A DNA stretch of 64,000 nucleotides from Agarilytica sp033852175 (GTDB lineage Bacteria > Pseudomonadota > Gammaproteobacteria > Pseudomonadales > Cellvibrionaceae), in the NCBI GenBank assembly GCA_033852175.1, contig JAWSUY010000033.1, positions 1 through 64,000 on the forward strand, written 5' to 3'. A program made the translations under genes and the position numbers. The notes under the pieces were generated by a model. That model worked only from the letters and a program-made list of their open reading frames with translations. It was not told the DNA's origin and searched no databases. Shown here piece after piece: positions 18,250 through 25,986 of the stretch (positions within the stretch are counted from its first letter, which is position 1; each line of letters opens with the position of its first letter).

Positions 18250-18759
18250 ATGATTACACTGGAAACCATAGAGGACGAATACCAAAAAGCGCTTGATGAG
18301 TGCGGTGGCGTTATTCCTTTCGATAAATGGTCGATTCGGGCGAAGGCAATTAAATTAACACGGCACAAAACCAAATATGGGATTGCCACCAGTCGCGGTG
18401 AAGTGTTCGTGAGCCAGGCTTTTATTAATACGACAGCTATCAACAAGTTGCGTAATACTTTACGACATGAGCTGGCGCATTTGGCCGTGGGTTTGGCGCA
18501 TGGCCACAATCGTATATTTAAGCAGTGCGCTCGCGATTTTGGCGCGATGAATGCTGTTGATCCTGCAGAAATTCAGGCTATGGACAAGGCTATTGGTTAC
18601 AAGTGGCAGTTGCTTGCCCATTTAGTGAATGGACACACTGTGGATATGGGGCGAGTACATCGACGACATAAAAAATACGCTGCTTATATTCCTCGGCGCA
18701 GGGTATTCATGACGATAAAAGATGTGGTCGTGCAGCGGTTTGAATACGTAGCGGCTTAA
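18250..18759 (+). CDS. SprT-like zinc metalloprotease-fold protein
   Basis: This 169-residue protein carries the SprT signature RHELAHLAVGLAHGHN. His-73, Glu-74 and His-77 form the HExxH motif, and His-84 or His-86 is the likely third zinc ligand. Upstream KTKYGIATSRGEVFVSQAF matches the SprT core. The C-terminal zinc ribbon of full SprT/Spartan-like proteins (paired Cys) is absent, and the tail is basic instead (RRHKKYAAYIPRRR). SprT-family proteins are thought to cleave or process protein substrates, in eukaryotes DNA-protein crosslinks. The role in bacteria is uncertain. It is a single gene, divergent from the binding-lipoprotein operon. Confidence 0.8.
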   Translation: MITLETIEDEYQKALDECGGVIPFDKWSIRAKAIKLTRHKTKYGIATSRGEVFVSQAFINTTAINKLRNTLRHELAHLAVGLAHGHNRIFKQCARDFGAMNAVDPAEIQAMDKAIGYKWQLLAHLVNGHTVDMGRVHRRHKKYAAYIPRRRVFMTIKDVVVQRFEYVAA

Positions 18760-18880
18760 AATTCGGAAGAATATATGACCTAGCTGTCAACGTTGTCTTA
18801 TCGGCGCTATTAGTGAATTTGTTATTGCGATGATAGAAGTTCTAGCACCGTATACCTCTGTTATTCAACTGCCAGCACGT

Positions 18881-18905
18881 AAAAACCCGCCAATAGCGGC
18901 GGGTT
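18881..18905 (-). terminator. Terminator of metalloprotease gene 1
   Basis: Read on the minus strand, an 8-bp stem AACCCGCC/GGCGGGTT with a 6-nt loop is followed by a T run, 26 bases past the protease stop codon. Confidence 0.8.
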
Positions 18906-18930
18906 CGTATATGGGTAATTTTATTCTATT

Positions 18931-21900
18931 TTAATTGGTATTGCAGTTCGTTGCCAAACTCCAGTTTCCGGGGGAAGTCTCCTCTAAGATAACCACCTTA
19001 TTCGCATCGTTAATGGTACTGCCGAGATAGCTTGCAGTCCCTGTTGCATAAAAAAGCGTGTACTGCTCATAAGCGCGGTTAGCGATGAGGTGATCGGATA
19101 AGGTCGATTCAAAACATGCGCCGCCCTCCAGCACGTTGACCGTTCGCGAAATTTCAGTAGCGGCATTCCCTGCTGCATCGGATACATTATACGTCAGCGT
19201 AAATACACCTGTACTTGACGTGTCGACAGAACCTGCGGTCGTAATGTTCGCGGATATATCACCATCGACATTATCATTCGCCGTTGCGCCGGGATCGATA
19301 AAGGTCGATCCAATGGTTACGTTCATAGGTGAGCTACCATTTAATGTCATCACAGGTGGCGTGGTATCAATAACCGAGCAAGTTCCCAATTCAAAATAGC
19401 CCGGCGCTGTTTCGACTAGTGCTGTCGAGGCACTGGCGGAAGTGCCCATATCATCATCTGAGCCATTGGCAATATAGGTGGTTGTGCCGCCAAAACAGAA
19501 AGTGCCGTAGCAGGTTTGCCCAACGATATGCGTTGTTGCTCGCCCGAAAGCGACATGATCACTATTGCTTGAGGTATAGCATGCTTGTGGAAGGGAAATT
19601 TCAAACGTGCGCGTTTCGATTGAACTCGTGTTTCCGGCGGCATCTGAAACACTGATTTGAACCTCATGAATGCCTACCGAAAGATCTGTAAAGCTGATAG
19701 TCCATTGGCCTGAGTTTAAATCAGAATATAGTTGCGGTGTTCCGCTATCTAGTGTTACTGATAATTGATTGAGGTCAGCGTCGGCGTCGTTTGCGTTAAT
19801 AATGAATTCAGCAGTGAGGTCGTCGGTGCTAATTTCAAAAGACGCTATGACTGGAGCAACACCAGCAAGAACATCGATAGACAATGTTTGGCGAGCGCTT
19901 TCTAAACCATTCGTATCACTGGCGTAAATGATAATCGTATTATTCCCATCGACAAGATCATTAATGTTGGCGCTCCATTGTGCGCTTGCGCTCATGCTGA
20001 ACCAATCCAATTCATTGACCTTTATCCAGATACTTTGTAAATCGTCATTTGAATCAAAAGCTTCGCCAGAGATGCTCGCTGTATGTCCATTTAAAACATA
20101 GGCAACATTGCTGATTGTCGGAGCTGATGGTTGATTCAATGTGATTTCAACCAAAAATAAATCACTGACATGTCCCGAATTGTCCGTTGCTTGGATTTCA
20201 AATTGATAATTACCGTTAAGGTATGTGCCGAGGTCGAAGTGCCAATATGCACGTTCATTGTGAGCGGCTGTGAGCCAGGTTGATGAACCCACTTCACGCA
20301 ATTGAACGCTGGCTATATCCATTGCACCGTCTAAGTCGAGGGCGTTAATGCTCAGTATGGTTGTCGAAAGTGTATCGTCATAATAGTGATACGCATTTTC
20401 TATGGAGGGAGTGAAATTTTCATCAACGATTGTGACAACCTGTTCGCAAAGGCCTTCTAAATTGACACGATCAACCACTCGACCCTGAATTGTAAATTCA
20501 CCAAATCCGGGGATTGGTATTTCTCCAACGGTAAGCGGGTGGGGCCAGGTTTGCAGCCACTCGCTTTGCGAGGCTTCTTTAGCATACATACGTTGTTGGT
20601 CGCCGTTAATATCTGAAGTGAGCATGTAGTAGCGCAGTACGCCCTGCTGTTTGACGATGTCTGTAAATTCGCACGATGGCGCTTCATCAACTGTCGGGTA
20701 GATAACGTGATGAGTGACTGTGCCACAGGCGTTTTGCAGGTCAGTAGAATCTGTCGCGCGGGTTTCGATCGTTAACTCGCTGCCGTCGGTATAGATTTCG
20801 GGTAGGCGAAAGGACCAGTTTTCTCTGTAATTAGCTTCAGCGTAATCTACCAGAGTTGTCCATGGGCTTCCGTTAATGCGATATTCAATTAAAACACCGC
20901 TGTAATTATTGTCATCAACAAACCCGTACAAATCAATTTCACCAGCCACAGCTGATGTGGAGGGAATTGCACCCGCAAAAACACATACAGGTGCTTCTGC
21001 TGCAAGAATGTCGACCGATACGCTTACAACATTACTCAATTGGTTTGCGCTATCTATTCCATACATATAAATTGTGTGTGAACCGATTGCGATATTGTTA
21101 ACTTCAAGGGTCCAATAACTGTTGGCCACTGGGTAAGGCGTCCACGTCCCTTCGCCAGGAATTCCTGCTCCATCAACTTGGTAAAATATCGCCGTTACGG
21201 GATTGTCGCTGTTGGTCGATCGTAAGTAAATCGAAGCTTTCTGGTCATTTACGCGAAAAGAGTTTTGTTGAATGACAGGAGGTGTTTCCAATTCAAAAGA
21301 AAATGTTTGGGTGAAAGTAAACTGTTCGCCAGTTGTATCGGTAGTGCGGATATCAATATTGATATCACCGTAATTCAAAACGGGTATGTCGACAGTAAAT
21401 GTTGAATTTTGAATTGTGGCCGATATCCAATTCGCTTCGCCAGAAGGTTTAAACTCGACAGAGACTATGTCATCACTATTCGCGTCGAAGACTTCACCGT
21501 CAATACGTAAGGCGCCCGGTGTAATCGTTGCGTTAAGATTTTGAACCTCTGGAGCAAAAGCCGCTTCTGTAAGGGGAGTACAGTTTGTGTCAGTTGTGAA
21601 ATACCCGGGAGACTGCTCTAACAAGGTTGAACTGAGAAAACCGTAGGAACCTAAACTATCATCGGAGCCAACTGCGTAATACGTTGTCGTCGGGAAAAAT
21701 CCACCGGAAGTTTGCGTGTAGGCGCGGCCAGCTGAGACGTGTTGGTCATTGGTGGCGGTTGTTTCGTTACATGAAGCTACAACGTGGGGAAAATACCCTG
21801 CTATTTCTGCTGCGCGAACACGCAGGACTCGAGCGTTATCATACGTTTCTGGATCGCCAAGAGGGATATCATTGTACGTAATGGCGGGAGTTGAAAAATA

Positions 21901-23052
21901 CGGTATACGGGGGCAGGAAAGGCCGGAGCAGGGATATGCCATGACGCTACGCCAGTATGGTTCATAAATAGTGTTTTGTAAGCCGTAGCCAAAAGAATAA
22001 CGTGAATTACTGCCGTTGGCGCGGTCATGCATTGCGCCGAAATTATGGCCGAGTTCATGTATTGGAGTGTAAGAGCTCATGCAGCTATTGGAGGTTACGC
22101 TAAAAGTACTGGTAAGCTGGGTATCAACATAGGCGATGCCGCAATAATCATGAGCATCTGAAACTAACATCACCATATCGGCGCCGACGCTTTCTCGAAT
22201 ACCGTGGATCTCATCCATATCGCCGTCGTCAATATTTTTGAGCGCGCTAAGGCTTGTACTCATGCTGTCGGTTTCTTCGTAATCGCTGTAGTGAGTGCCG
22301 ACCCATTGTAAGCGCGTATGTATAAGGGAGTTTTCCAGCACATCGTTACCGGTGACGAGGGATAATTCGATTAATCCCTGAACGTCGTTTACTGCGGCTT
22401 GGGTTGCGGGTGTTACCACAAACATAATGTCGATGGTGTACGGATTCGCGACTGACGCGGGTGACTCTCCGTCTATGCGGTTGCCATAAACCGGAGCGGC
22501 TGCAGCTGCTTCCATTACAGAACCTTCATCCATTACAGCATCGCCGCTGTTATCAAATTCTTCTGGGGCTGAACTCACCATGACCTGACCGCCAGCGCCG
22601 TCAGGAAAAATTTGAATGATTTCATTAGGCGTATGAATCGTACCGGTTATTTGACCATTCACTTCAACAAAATATGCGCGGCCTTTAATGCCTGTTGTTA
22701 AGCCATAAGGGTCGAGGTAAACAACATCACCTATCCAGTTTTGACCGTTAAGACGGTTGGCTTCAATTTTTTCTTTTATGGCATAAAAGTTTTCTAAGCC
22801 GGGAAGTTCAATTTTAAAATCGGGTAAGTTGAACAGTTTCAGCGGGTCAATATTGATGGTGCTTGCCGATTTGTTCATCATCATTTGTATGCTTGATGGG
22901 GCAGAGCTAGGCAGTGTGATGACTTGGGTATTAATTTGTTGAGATTCTATTCTCGCCAAAAGATTTTCCATTGGGGTTTCGGCGTATGTCGCGGATGAGA
23001 ATATCGCGAAACTGACGGCTGTACGGGTCAGCCATTGATTAAATTTCTTCAT
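18931..23052 (-). CDS. Secreted multidomain reprolysin-like metalloprotease 1
   Basis: This is a 1373-residue protein counted from the ATG at 23052, chosen because AGGAGAGG lies eight bases upstream. An ATG at 23085 lies before that site. After a signal peptide (ending near SSATYA) come a propeptide-like region and a metzincin domain with HELGHNFGAMHD (His-332, Glu-333, His-336, His-342) and a Met-turn in VMAYPCSG. The rest is extracellular architecture: a Cys-bounded DQHVSAGRAYTQ module, about seven Ig-like beta domains, a second module (CYTSSNSDHVAFGRA), one Ig-like repeat of the DUF5011/HYR type (DPGATANDNVDGDISANI), and a third module at the C-terminus. It probably digests extracellular protein or acts at the cell surface. 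The paralogue at 25987-30597 shares the whole layout. Confidence 0.9.
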   Translation of the reverse strand: MKKFNQWLTRTAVSFAIFSSATYAETPMENLLARIESQQINTQVITLPSSAPSSIQMMMNKSASTINIDPLKLFNLPDFKIELPGLENFYAIKEKIEANRLNGQNWIGDVVYLDPYGLTTGIKGRAYFVEVNGQITGTIHTPNEIIQIFPDGAGGQVMVSSAPEEFDNSGDAVMDEGSVMEAAAAAPVYGNRIDGESPASVANPYTIDIMFVVTPATQAAVNDVQGLIELSLVTGNDVLENSLIHTRLQWVGTHYSDYEETDSMSTSLSALKNIDDGDMDEIHGIRESVGADMVMLVSDAHDYCGIAYVDTQLTSTFSVTSNSCMSSYTPIHELGHNFGAMHDRANGSNSRYSFGYGLQNTIYEPYWRSVMAYPCSGLSCPRIPYFSTPAITYNDIPLGDPETYDNARVLRVRAAEIAGYFPHVVASCNETTATNDQHVSAGRAYTQTSGGFFPTTTYYAVGSDDSLGSYGFLSSTLLEQSPGYFTTDTNCTPLTEAAFAPEVQNLNATITPGALRIDGEVFDANSDDIVSVEFKPSGEANWISATIQNSTFTVDIPVLNYGDINIDIRTTDTTGEQFTFTQTFSFELETPPVIQQNSFRVNDQKASIYLRSTNSDNPVTAIFYQVDGAGIPGEGTWTPYPVANSYWTLEVNNIAIGSHTIYMYGIDSANQLSNVVSVSVDILAAEAPVCVFAGAIPSTSAVAGEIDLYGFVDDNNYSGVLIEYRINGSPWTTLVDYAEANYRENWSFRLPEIYTDGSELTIETRATDSTDLQNACGTVTHHVIYPTVDEAPSCEFTDIVKQQGVLRYYMLTSDINGDQQRMYAKEASQSEWLQTWPHPLTVGEIPIPGFGEFTIQGRVVDRVNLEGLCEQVVTIVDENFTPSIENAYHYYDDTLSTTILSINALDLDGAMDIASVQLREVGSSTWLTAAHNERAYWHFDLGTYLNGNYQFEIQATDNSGHVSDLFLVEITLNQPSAPTISNVAYVLNGHTASISGEAFDSNDDLQSIWIKVNELDWFSMSASAQWSANINDLVDGNNTIIIYASDTNGLESARQTLSIDVLAGVAPVIASFEISTDDLTAEFIINANDADADLNQLSVTLDSGTPQLYSDLNSGQWTISFTDLSVGIHEVQISVSDAAGNTSSIETRTFEISLPQACYTSSNSDHVAFGRATTHIVGQTCYGTFCFGGTTTYIANGSDDDMGTSASASTALVETAPGYFELGTCSVIDTTPPVMTLNGSSPMNVTIGSTFIDPGATANDNVDGDISANITTAGSVDTSSTGVFTLTYNVSDAAGNAATEISRTVNVLEGGACFESTLSDHLIANRAYEQYTLFYATGTASYLGSTINDANKVVILEETSPGNWSLATNCNTN

Positions 23053-23060
23053 TGTTTTTA

Positions 23061-23068
23061 CCTCTCCT
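23061..23068 (-). promoter_or_regulatory. Ribosome binding site that fixes the start of metalloprotease 1
   Basis: AGGAGAGG on the minus strand, eight bases before the ATG at 23052, excludes the upstream ATG at 23085 as the main start. Confidence 0.85.
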
Positions 23069-23143
23069 AAGTTGCGACCATCCATAAACAGGTGTCTGCG
23101 TTGGCTAAATTAAAATGACTGTCCTCACTTCACCCACAGAGTT

Positions 23144-23161
23144 GTTTGCAAATTAGCAAAC
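23144..23161. promoter_or_regulatory. Palindrome in the metalloprotease 1 leader
   Basis: GTTTGC, a 6-base A/T spacer and GCAAAC form a near-perfect 18-bp palindrome about 90 bp before the start codon. It could be an operator or an RNA hairpin; the other protease leader has no obvious match. Confidence 0.4.
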
Positions 23162-23294
23162 GCCTCCTATCAAGTAGCGTAAATTTGTCTATTTAATTTT
23201 TCCCTTGTTACGATCCTATTTTTGGCCGGGCACTAACTATCATTAAATATGATCAACAATTTATGTTGTCATTTTTTTGCCAGCGATTTTCGAA

Positions 23295-23343
23295 GGGCAC
23301 AGGAAAGCCTGAGCTGCCCAGCGATAAAGCGGCAACGGGTTGT
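23295..23343 (-). ncRNA. Candidate structured leader RNA of metalloprotease 1
   Basis: This segment matches 30670-30713 upstream of metalloprotease 2, sharing GAGCTGCCC and GCGGCAACGGGTTGT. In plus-strand terms, GGGCA-CAGG, loop AAAG, CCTG-AGC-TGCCC forms a 9-bp hairpin with an AGC bulge. The same TGCC can instead pair with GGCA at 23331-23334, so two exclusive folds are possible. The CAGG/CCTG stem becomes CAGA/TCTG in the other copy, a compensatory change. I do not recognise a known riboswitch class. Confidence 0.45.
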
Positions 23344-23514
23344 TTTTAACGAACTGTTTTTTGTGCTTATCGTTTTGACGTAAAAACGAATGCGCACGGG
23401 GTCTACGCTTTTTAATGTCGAAGCGTTTTCTTATTTAGGCAGGTTTTTATTTTTGGCTAGATGAAAAACTGATGAACTACACCGATATTTCATTAGTACA
23501 GCTGATTTGCGCGC

Positions 23515-23533
23515 AATATACCATATCGAAATA
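23515..23533 (-). promoter_or_regulatory. Probable extended -10 promoter of metalloprotease 1
   Basis: The minus strand reads TATTTCGATATGGTATATT, ending in the extended -10 form TGGTATATT. Eighteen of 19 bases are identical to 30906-30924 upstream of the other protease. The -35 is weak. It implies a leader of roughly 455 nt before the ATG. Confidence 0.5.
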
Positions 23534-23835
23534 AGCGATTTGTTGATTGTGGCGACATTTTGTTCAATATTTTTGTTTTATGCGACATAATTGATCGTTA
23601 TAACTCATGTTTGGTTGAGTTTTGAGCACGTTGAGTGTTTGATCGCTGGTTTGGGTGAGTCAGTAGTGGGATATTGGAGGCCCAACTACAAGAGTGTGAT
23701 TGATATAGGGGGGGAATCGTTTGGAAATAACGGCTTGGGAGTAAAAAGAAGTAAAGTATGCAGCGTAACCTAGAGTTATCTAATGCGTGCGGGCTGGGGA
23801 GGTTGCATACAGCGGGAGCCATGAAGCCCGATAGG

Positions 23836-23858
23836 AAAAAGCCGCGAATATCGCGGCT
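23836..23858 (-). terminator. Terminator of secreted protein gene P1
   Basis: An 8-bp stem AGCCGCGA/TCGCGGCT with a 3-nt loop is followed on the minus strand by TTTT, 18 bases after the stop. Confidence 0.85.
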
Positions 23859-23876
23859 CGTTATCGACGTCAGTGT

Positions 23877-24506
23877 TTATTCGTAAGTAATGGTGAGTAT
23901 AGGTTCTTGATTGGGTTCGACAGGAAAGTTAGCGCCAACTTCTCCGCTGTTAAAATTGATCGCGATATTCGCAGGGTTGCTGATCAATGAAATCGCAATT
24001 TGAGTTTGGCCAAATGGATTGATGTGATCGGTAAGATTAATTCCGAAATCACCGAACCATCCTAGGTTAAGGGCTTCGTCGTCTAGAACTGCTGCGGGTA
24101 CTGCGTAATAATCCAAAGCGGTAATCGTTGTCGAACCGCCAAAGCCAAATGGACCTGCAACCTCAATTTTTAAATTTCCGTAAGTGTACTCGAATACGTC
24201 ACTAACACTCATGCCGGCAGGAAGGTCAGAAAAAGTTATCCGCGCGTCAGCGTAAAGAATAGTTTTGCTTGAATCTACTTGTGTTGTGTCAAAGGTTATG
24301 ATGGCTTTGTGGTTGTTTGGGAAAAACACACCAGTGCTACCAATTGTGAGCTTGTTGCTAAATACATCCACGGCCCAAGATGAATTAACATCTCCGTCTA
24401 GGGCTGGGGTTGACGGAATGTGGTCGTAGGAGCCTGCATTGCTCGCAATTGAGAATGCACTGCACGCTAAAAAACCTACTGGTAATAGAATGGACTTAAA
24501 ATTCAT
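23877..24506 (-). CDS. Small secreted beta-sheet protein P1 (DNRLRE/CBM96-like, uncertain)
   Basis: This 209-residue protein has a signal peptide (MNFKSILLPVGFLACSAFSI, cleavage near SNAG). The mature part has LDGDVNSSWAVD, KLTIGSTGVFFPNNHKAIITFDTT and a C-terminal QTQIAISLISNPANIAINFNS. The order of a repeated strand pattern ending in FDT and later A-x-I-x-F is reminiscent of DNRLRE (CBM96) domains, which occur in secreted carbohydrate-binding proteins. That is inference. It has no catalytic motif and no cysteine in the mature part. It is a clear paralogue of the next gene upstream (24888-25511) and sits between two giant metalloprotease genes. Its own terminator follows the stop. An association with the proteases or with the cell surface is possible. 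Confidence 0.75.
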   Translation of the reverse strand: MNFKSILLPVGFLACSAFSIASNAGSYDHIPSTPALDGDVNSSWAVDVFSNKLTIGSTGVFFPNNHKAIITFDTTQVDSSKTILYADARITFSDLPAGMSVSDVFEYTYGNLKIEVAGPFGFGGSTTITALDYYAVPAAVLDDEALNLGWFGDFGINLTDHINPFGQTQIAISLISNPANIAINFNSGEVGANFPVEPNQEPILTITYE

Positions 24507-24887
24507 TGTTACTTCTCCGTGGAGTTTTGTTGGTGTTAAAACTAAAATAAAGTTTATTGAATGTGCAAATTTTGTTTGCAGGTGAATTGTATATTCGTAT
24601 GTTTGTTGTGAATAATTAAAATATCGAATAAAGGATATCGATATTTCATATGACAGTTTTGATGATAGAGGCCAAGTTGATGATGGTTTTGTTTTTTTGT
24701 TAAGGTGGGTATGCTTTGTATGGGAAATCGTTTTATTCGTTTTTGTTGCGAGATAGGAAAGCGTTGATTTTTTGTAGTATTGGATGTTGCTGGTATGAGC
24801 TATTTGCTTTGTTTCTGTTGGGGGTATATTTTCTGATAGTTAAAAGTAAAGCCGCTTAAAAAGCGGCTTTTAATGGATTGTAAAATG
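24507..24887. other. Intergenic region between the two secreted-protein genes
   Basis: About 380 bp of A/T-rich sequence that should hold the P1 promoter. The terminator of P2 lies at its right end (24841-24870). No ORF of note is present. Confidence 0.5.
24841..24870 (-). terminator. Terminator of secreted protein gene P2
   Basis: A 10-bp perfect stem (AAAGCCGCTT, 3-nt loop, AAGCGGCTTT) is followed on the minus strand by ACTTTTA. Confidence 0.85.
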
Positions 24888-25511
24888 TTATTTGTATGAA
24901 ACTTCTAAGGTGGGTTGGCCATTATAATAATATGGGTGGCCGCCATCGGTGTCGCTGCTAATAAAATTGATTGCGATGTTTTCCGGATTGTTTATCAAGG
25001 ATATCGCAACTTGGGTATAACCGTTGAGATTGATGTGCCCGGTCAGATCAAGGATGGGCTGACCTAAAAAACCAATCTGAAAAGCTTCCGGTGCTAGTGT
25101 CACTAAGGGGAGTGAGTAGTAATCTAAACCTGTAATTGTGTAAGATCCACCGAATCCGAAAGGAGCGGCGACTTCAATTTTGATGTTGTCTTCTATGTAT
25201 TCTGCAAGGCCGCTGTAATCTGTTCCGTTTGGAACTGCGTAATGAAGCCTTACTAAGGCGTCTCGAATTTCTTGGCCGCCAGGCACTGCCGTTGTGTCAA
25301 ATGTTAGAATCGTTTTGTGGGTGTTGGGAAAAAAGACTCCTGTGCTACCGATGGTTAGTTCATCGCTAAGGGTGTCTACTACCCAAGAAGAATTTACGTC
25401 GCCGTCCAAATAGGCTATTGATGGTGTCACGGTTGTTGCTGGAGGGGCAGCATTGACGACGCCACAAAATACAGACAGGCCTAAAGGGATTAGCATTGAT
25501 TTAAGTTTCAT
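24888..25511 (-). CDS. Small secreted beta-sheet protein P2 (paralogue of P1)
   Basis: This 207-residue protein has a signal peptide (MKLKSMLIPLGLSVFCGVVNA). It aligns with P1 over the whole length: LDGDVNSSWVVDTLSDELTI, GSTGVFFPNTHKTILTFDTT, IEVAAPFGFGGSYTITGLDY, TQVAISLINNPENIAINF. The most variable part is the loop after FDTT and the C-terminal 20 residues (GGHPYYYNGQPTLEVSYK). Function is unknown. The fold is probably all-beta and extracellular. It has its own terminator and lies just downstream, in transcription order, of the protease 2 gene and the heptamer repeat array. Duplication of P1/P2 in the same locus as the duplicated proteases suggests a joint role, but this is inference. Confidence 0.75.
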   Translation of the reverse strand: MKLKSMLIPLGLSVFCGVVNAAPPATTVTPSIAYLDGDVNSSWVVDTLSDELTIGSTGVFFPNTHKTILTFDTTAVPGGQEIRDALVRLHYAVPNGTDYSGLAEYIEDNIKIEVAAPFGFGGSYTITGLDYYSLPLVTLAPEAFQIGFLGQPILDLTGHINLNGYTQVAISLINNPENIAINFISSDTDGGHPYYYNGQPTLEVSYK

Positions 25512-25673
25512 TATTGGTTTTCCATGATGGTTTAATCGTTGTTAAATAGTGTTTTGATGAAAGTTATTTTTACAAATAAGTGGATATTTGTGCGGAGATT
25601 ATAGGTTTGGCATGAGCGGGTTAGATAATTGAAAAATTGAATAGGGGTTATCGGGAAATCGAATGTTTAATGA

Positions 25674-25757
25674 CGGGAGACGGGAGACGGGAGACGGGAG
25701 ACGGGAGACGGGAGACGGGAGACGGGAGACGGGAGACGGGAGACGGGAGACGGGAGA
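25674..25757. repeat. Heptamer tandem array, 12 perfect copies of CGGGAGA
   Basis: Twelve uninterrupted 7-bp units lie between P2 and metalloprotease 2. The array belongs to a larger G-rich stretch reaching 25856. It yields a spurious SRLPSPV-repeat ORF on the minus strand. Confidence 0.95.
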
Positions 25758-25767
25758 CGAATAAAAG

Positions 25768-25856
25768 GTAACGGGTAACGGGTAACGGGAAACGGGAAAT
25801 GGGAAATGGGTAACGGGTAACGGGAAACGGGAAATGGGAAATGGGTAACGGGTAAA
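25768..25856. repeat. Second heptamer array with 35-bp higher-order repeat
   Basis: Units are of the types ACGGGTA, ACGGGAA and ATGGGAA. Five units form a 35-bp super-repeat present at 25776-25810 and again at 25811-25845, with a partial third copy. It directly follows the CGGGAGA array. Confidence 0.9.
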
Positions 25857-25887
25857 AGCAGTAAGGGCGGGTTACTTTTTTTACGGG

Positions 25888-25916
25888 CACAAAAAACCCG
25901 CCAAAAAAGCGGGTTT
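25888..25916 (-). terminator. Terminator of metalloprotease 2
   Basis: An 8-bp stem AAACCCGC/GCGGGTTT with an A/T loop is followed by a T run on the minus strand, about 70 bases past the stop. Confidence 0.8.
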
Positions 25917-25986
25917 ATTTTTTTGTTGGCTCAGGTAGTTTTACCTGAGTTTAGTTATTCGCTCTAACTAAATTGTACGTTCTAAC

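Noticed and set aside
23295..23343. c-di-GMP-I (GEMM) riboswitch
   Set aside because: Neither strand contains the expected GEMM core words, so the leader is left as an unassigned structured element.
25674..25856. Possible CRISPR array
   Set aside because: The units are 7 bp and contiguous with no unique spacers, so it is a simple tandem repeat.
25648..25890. 80-codon ORF rich in SRLPSPV repeats
   Set aside because: It is only the translation of the heptamer tandem repeat; repeat ORFs without a ribosome site or flanking domain are not accepted as genes.
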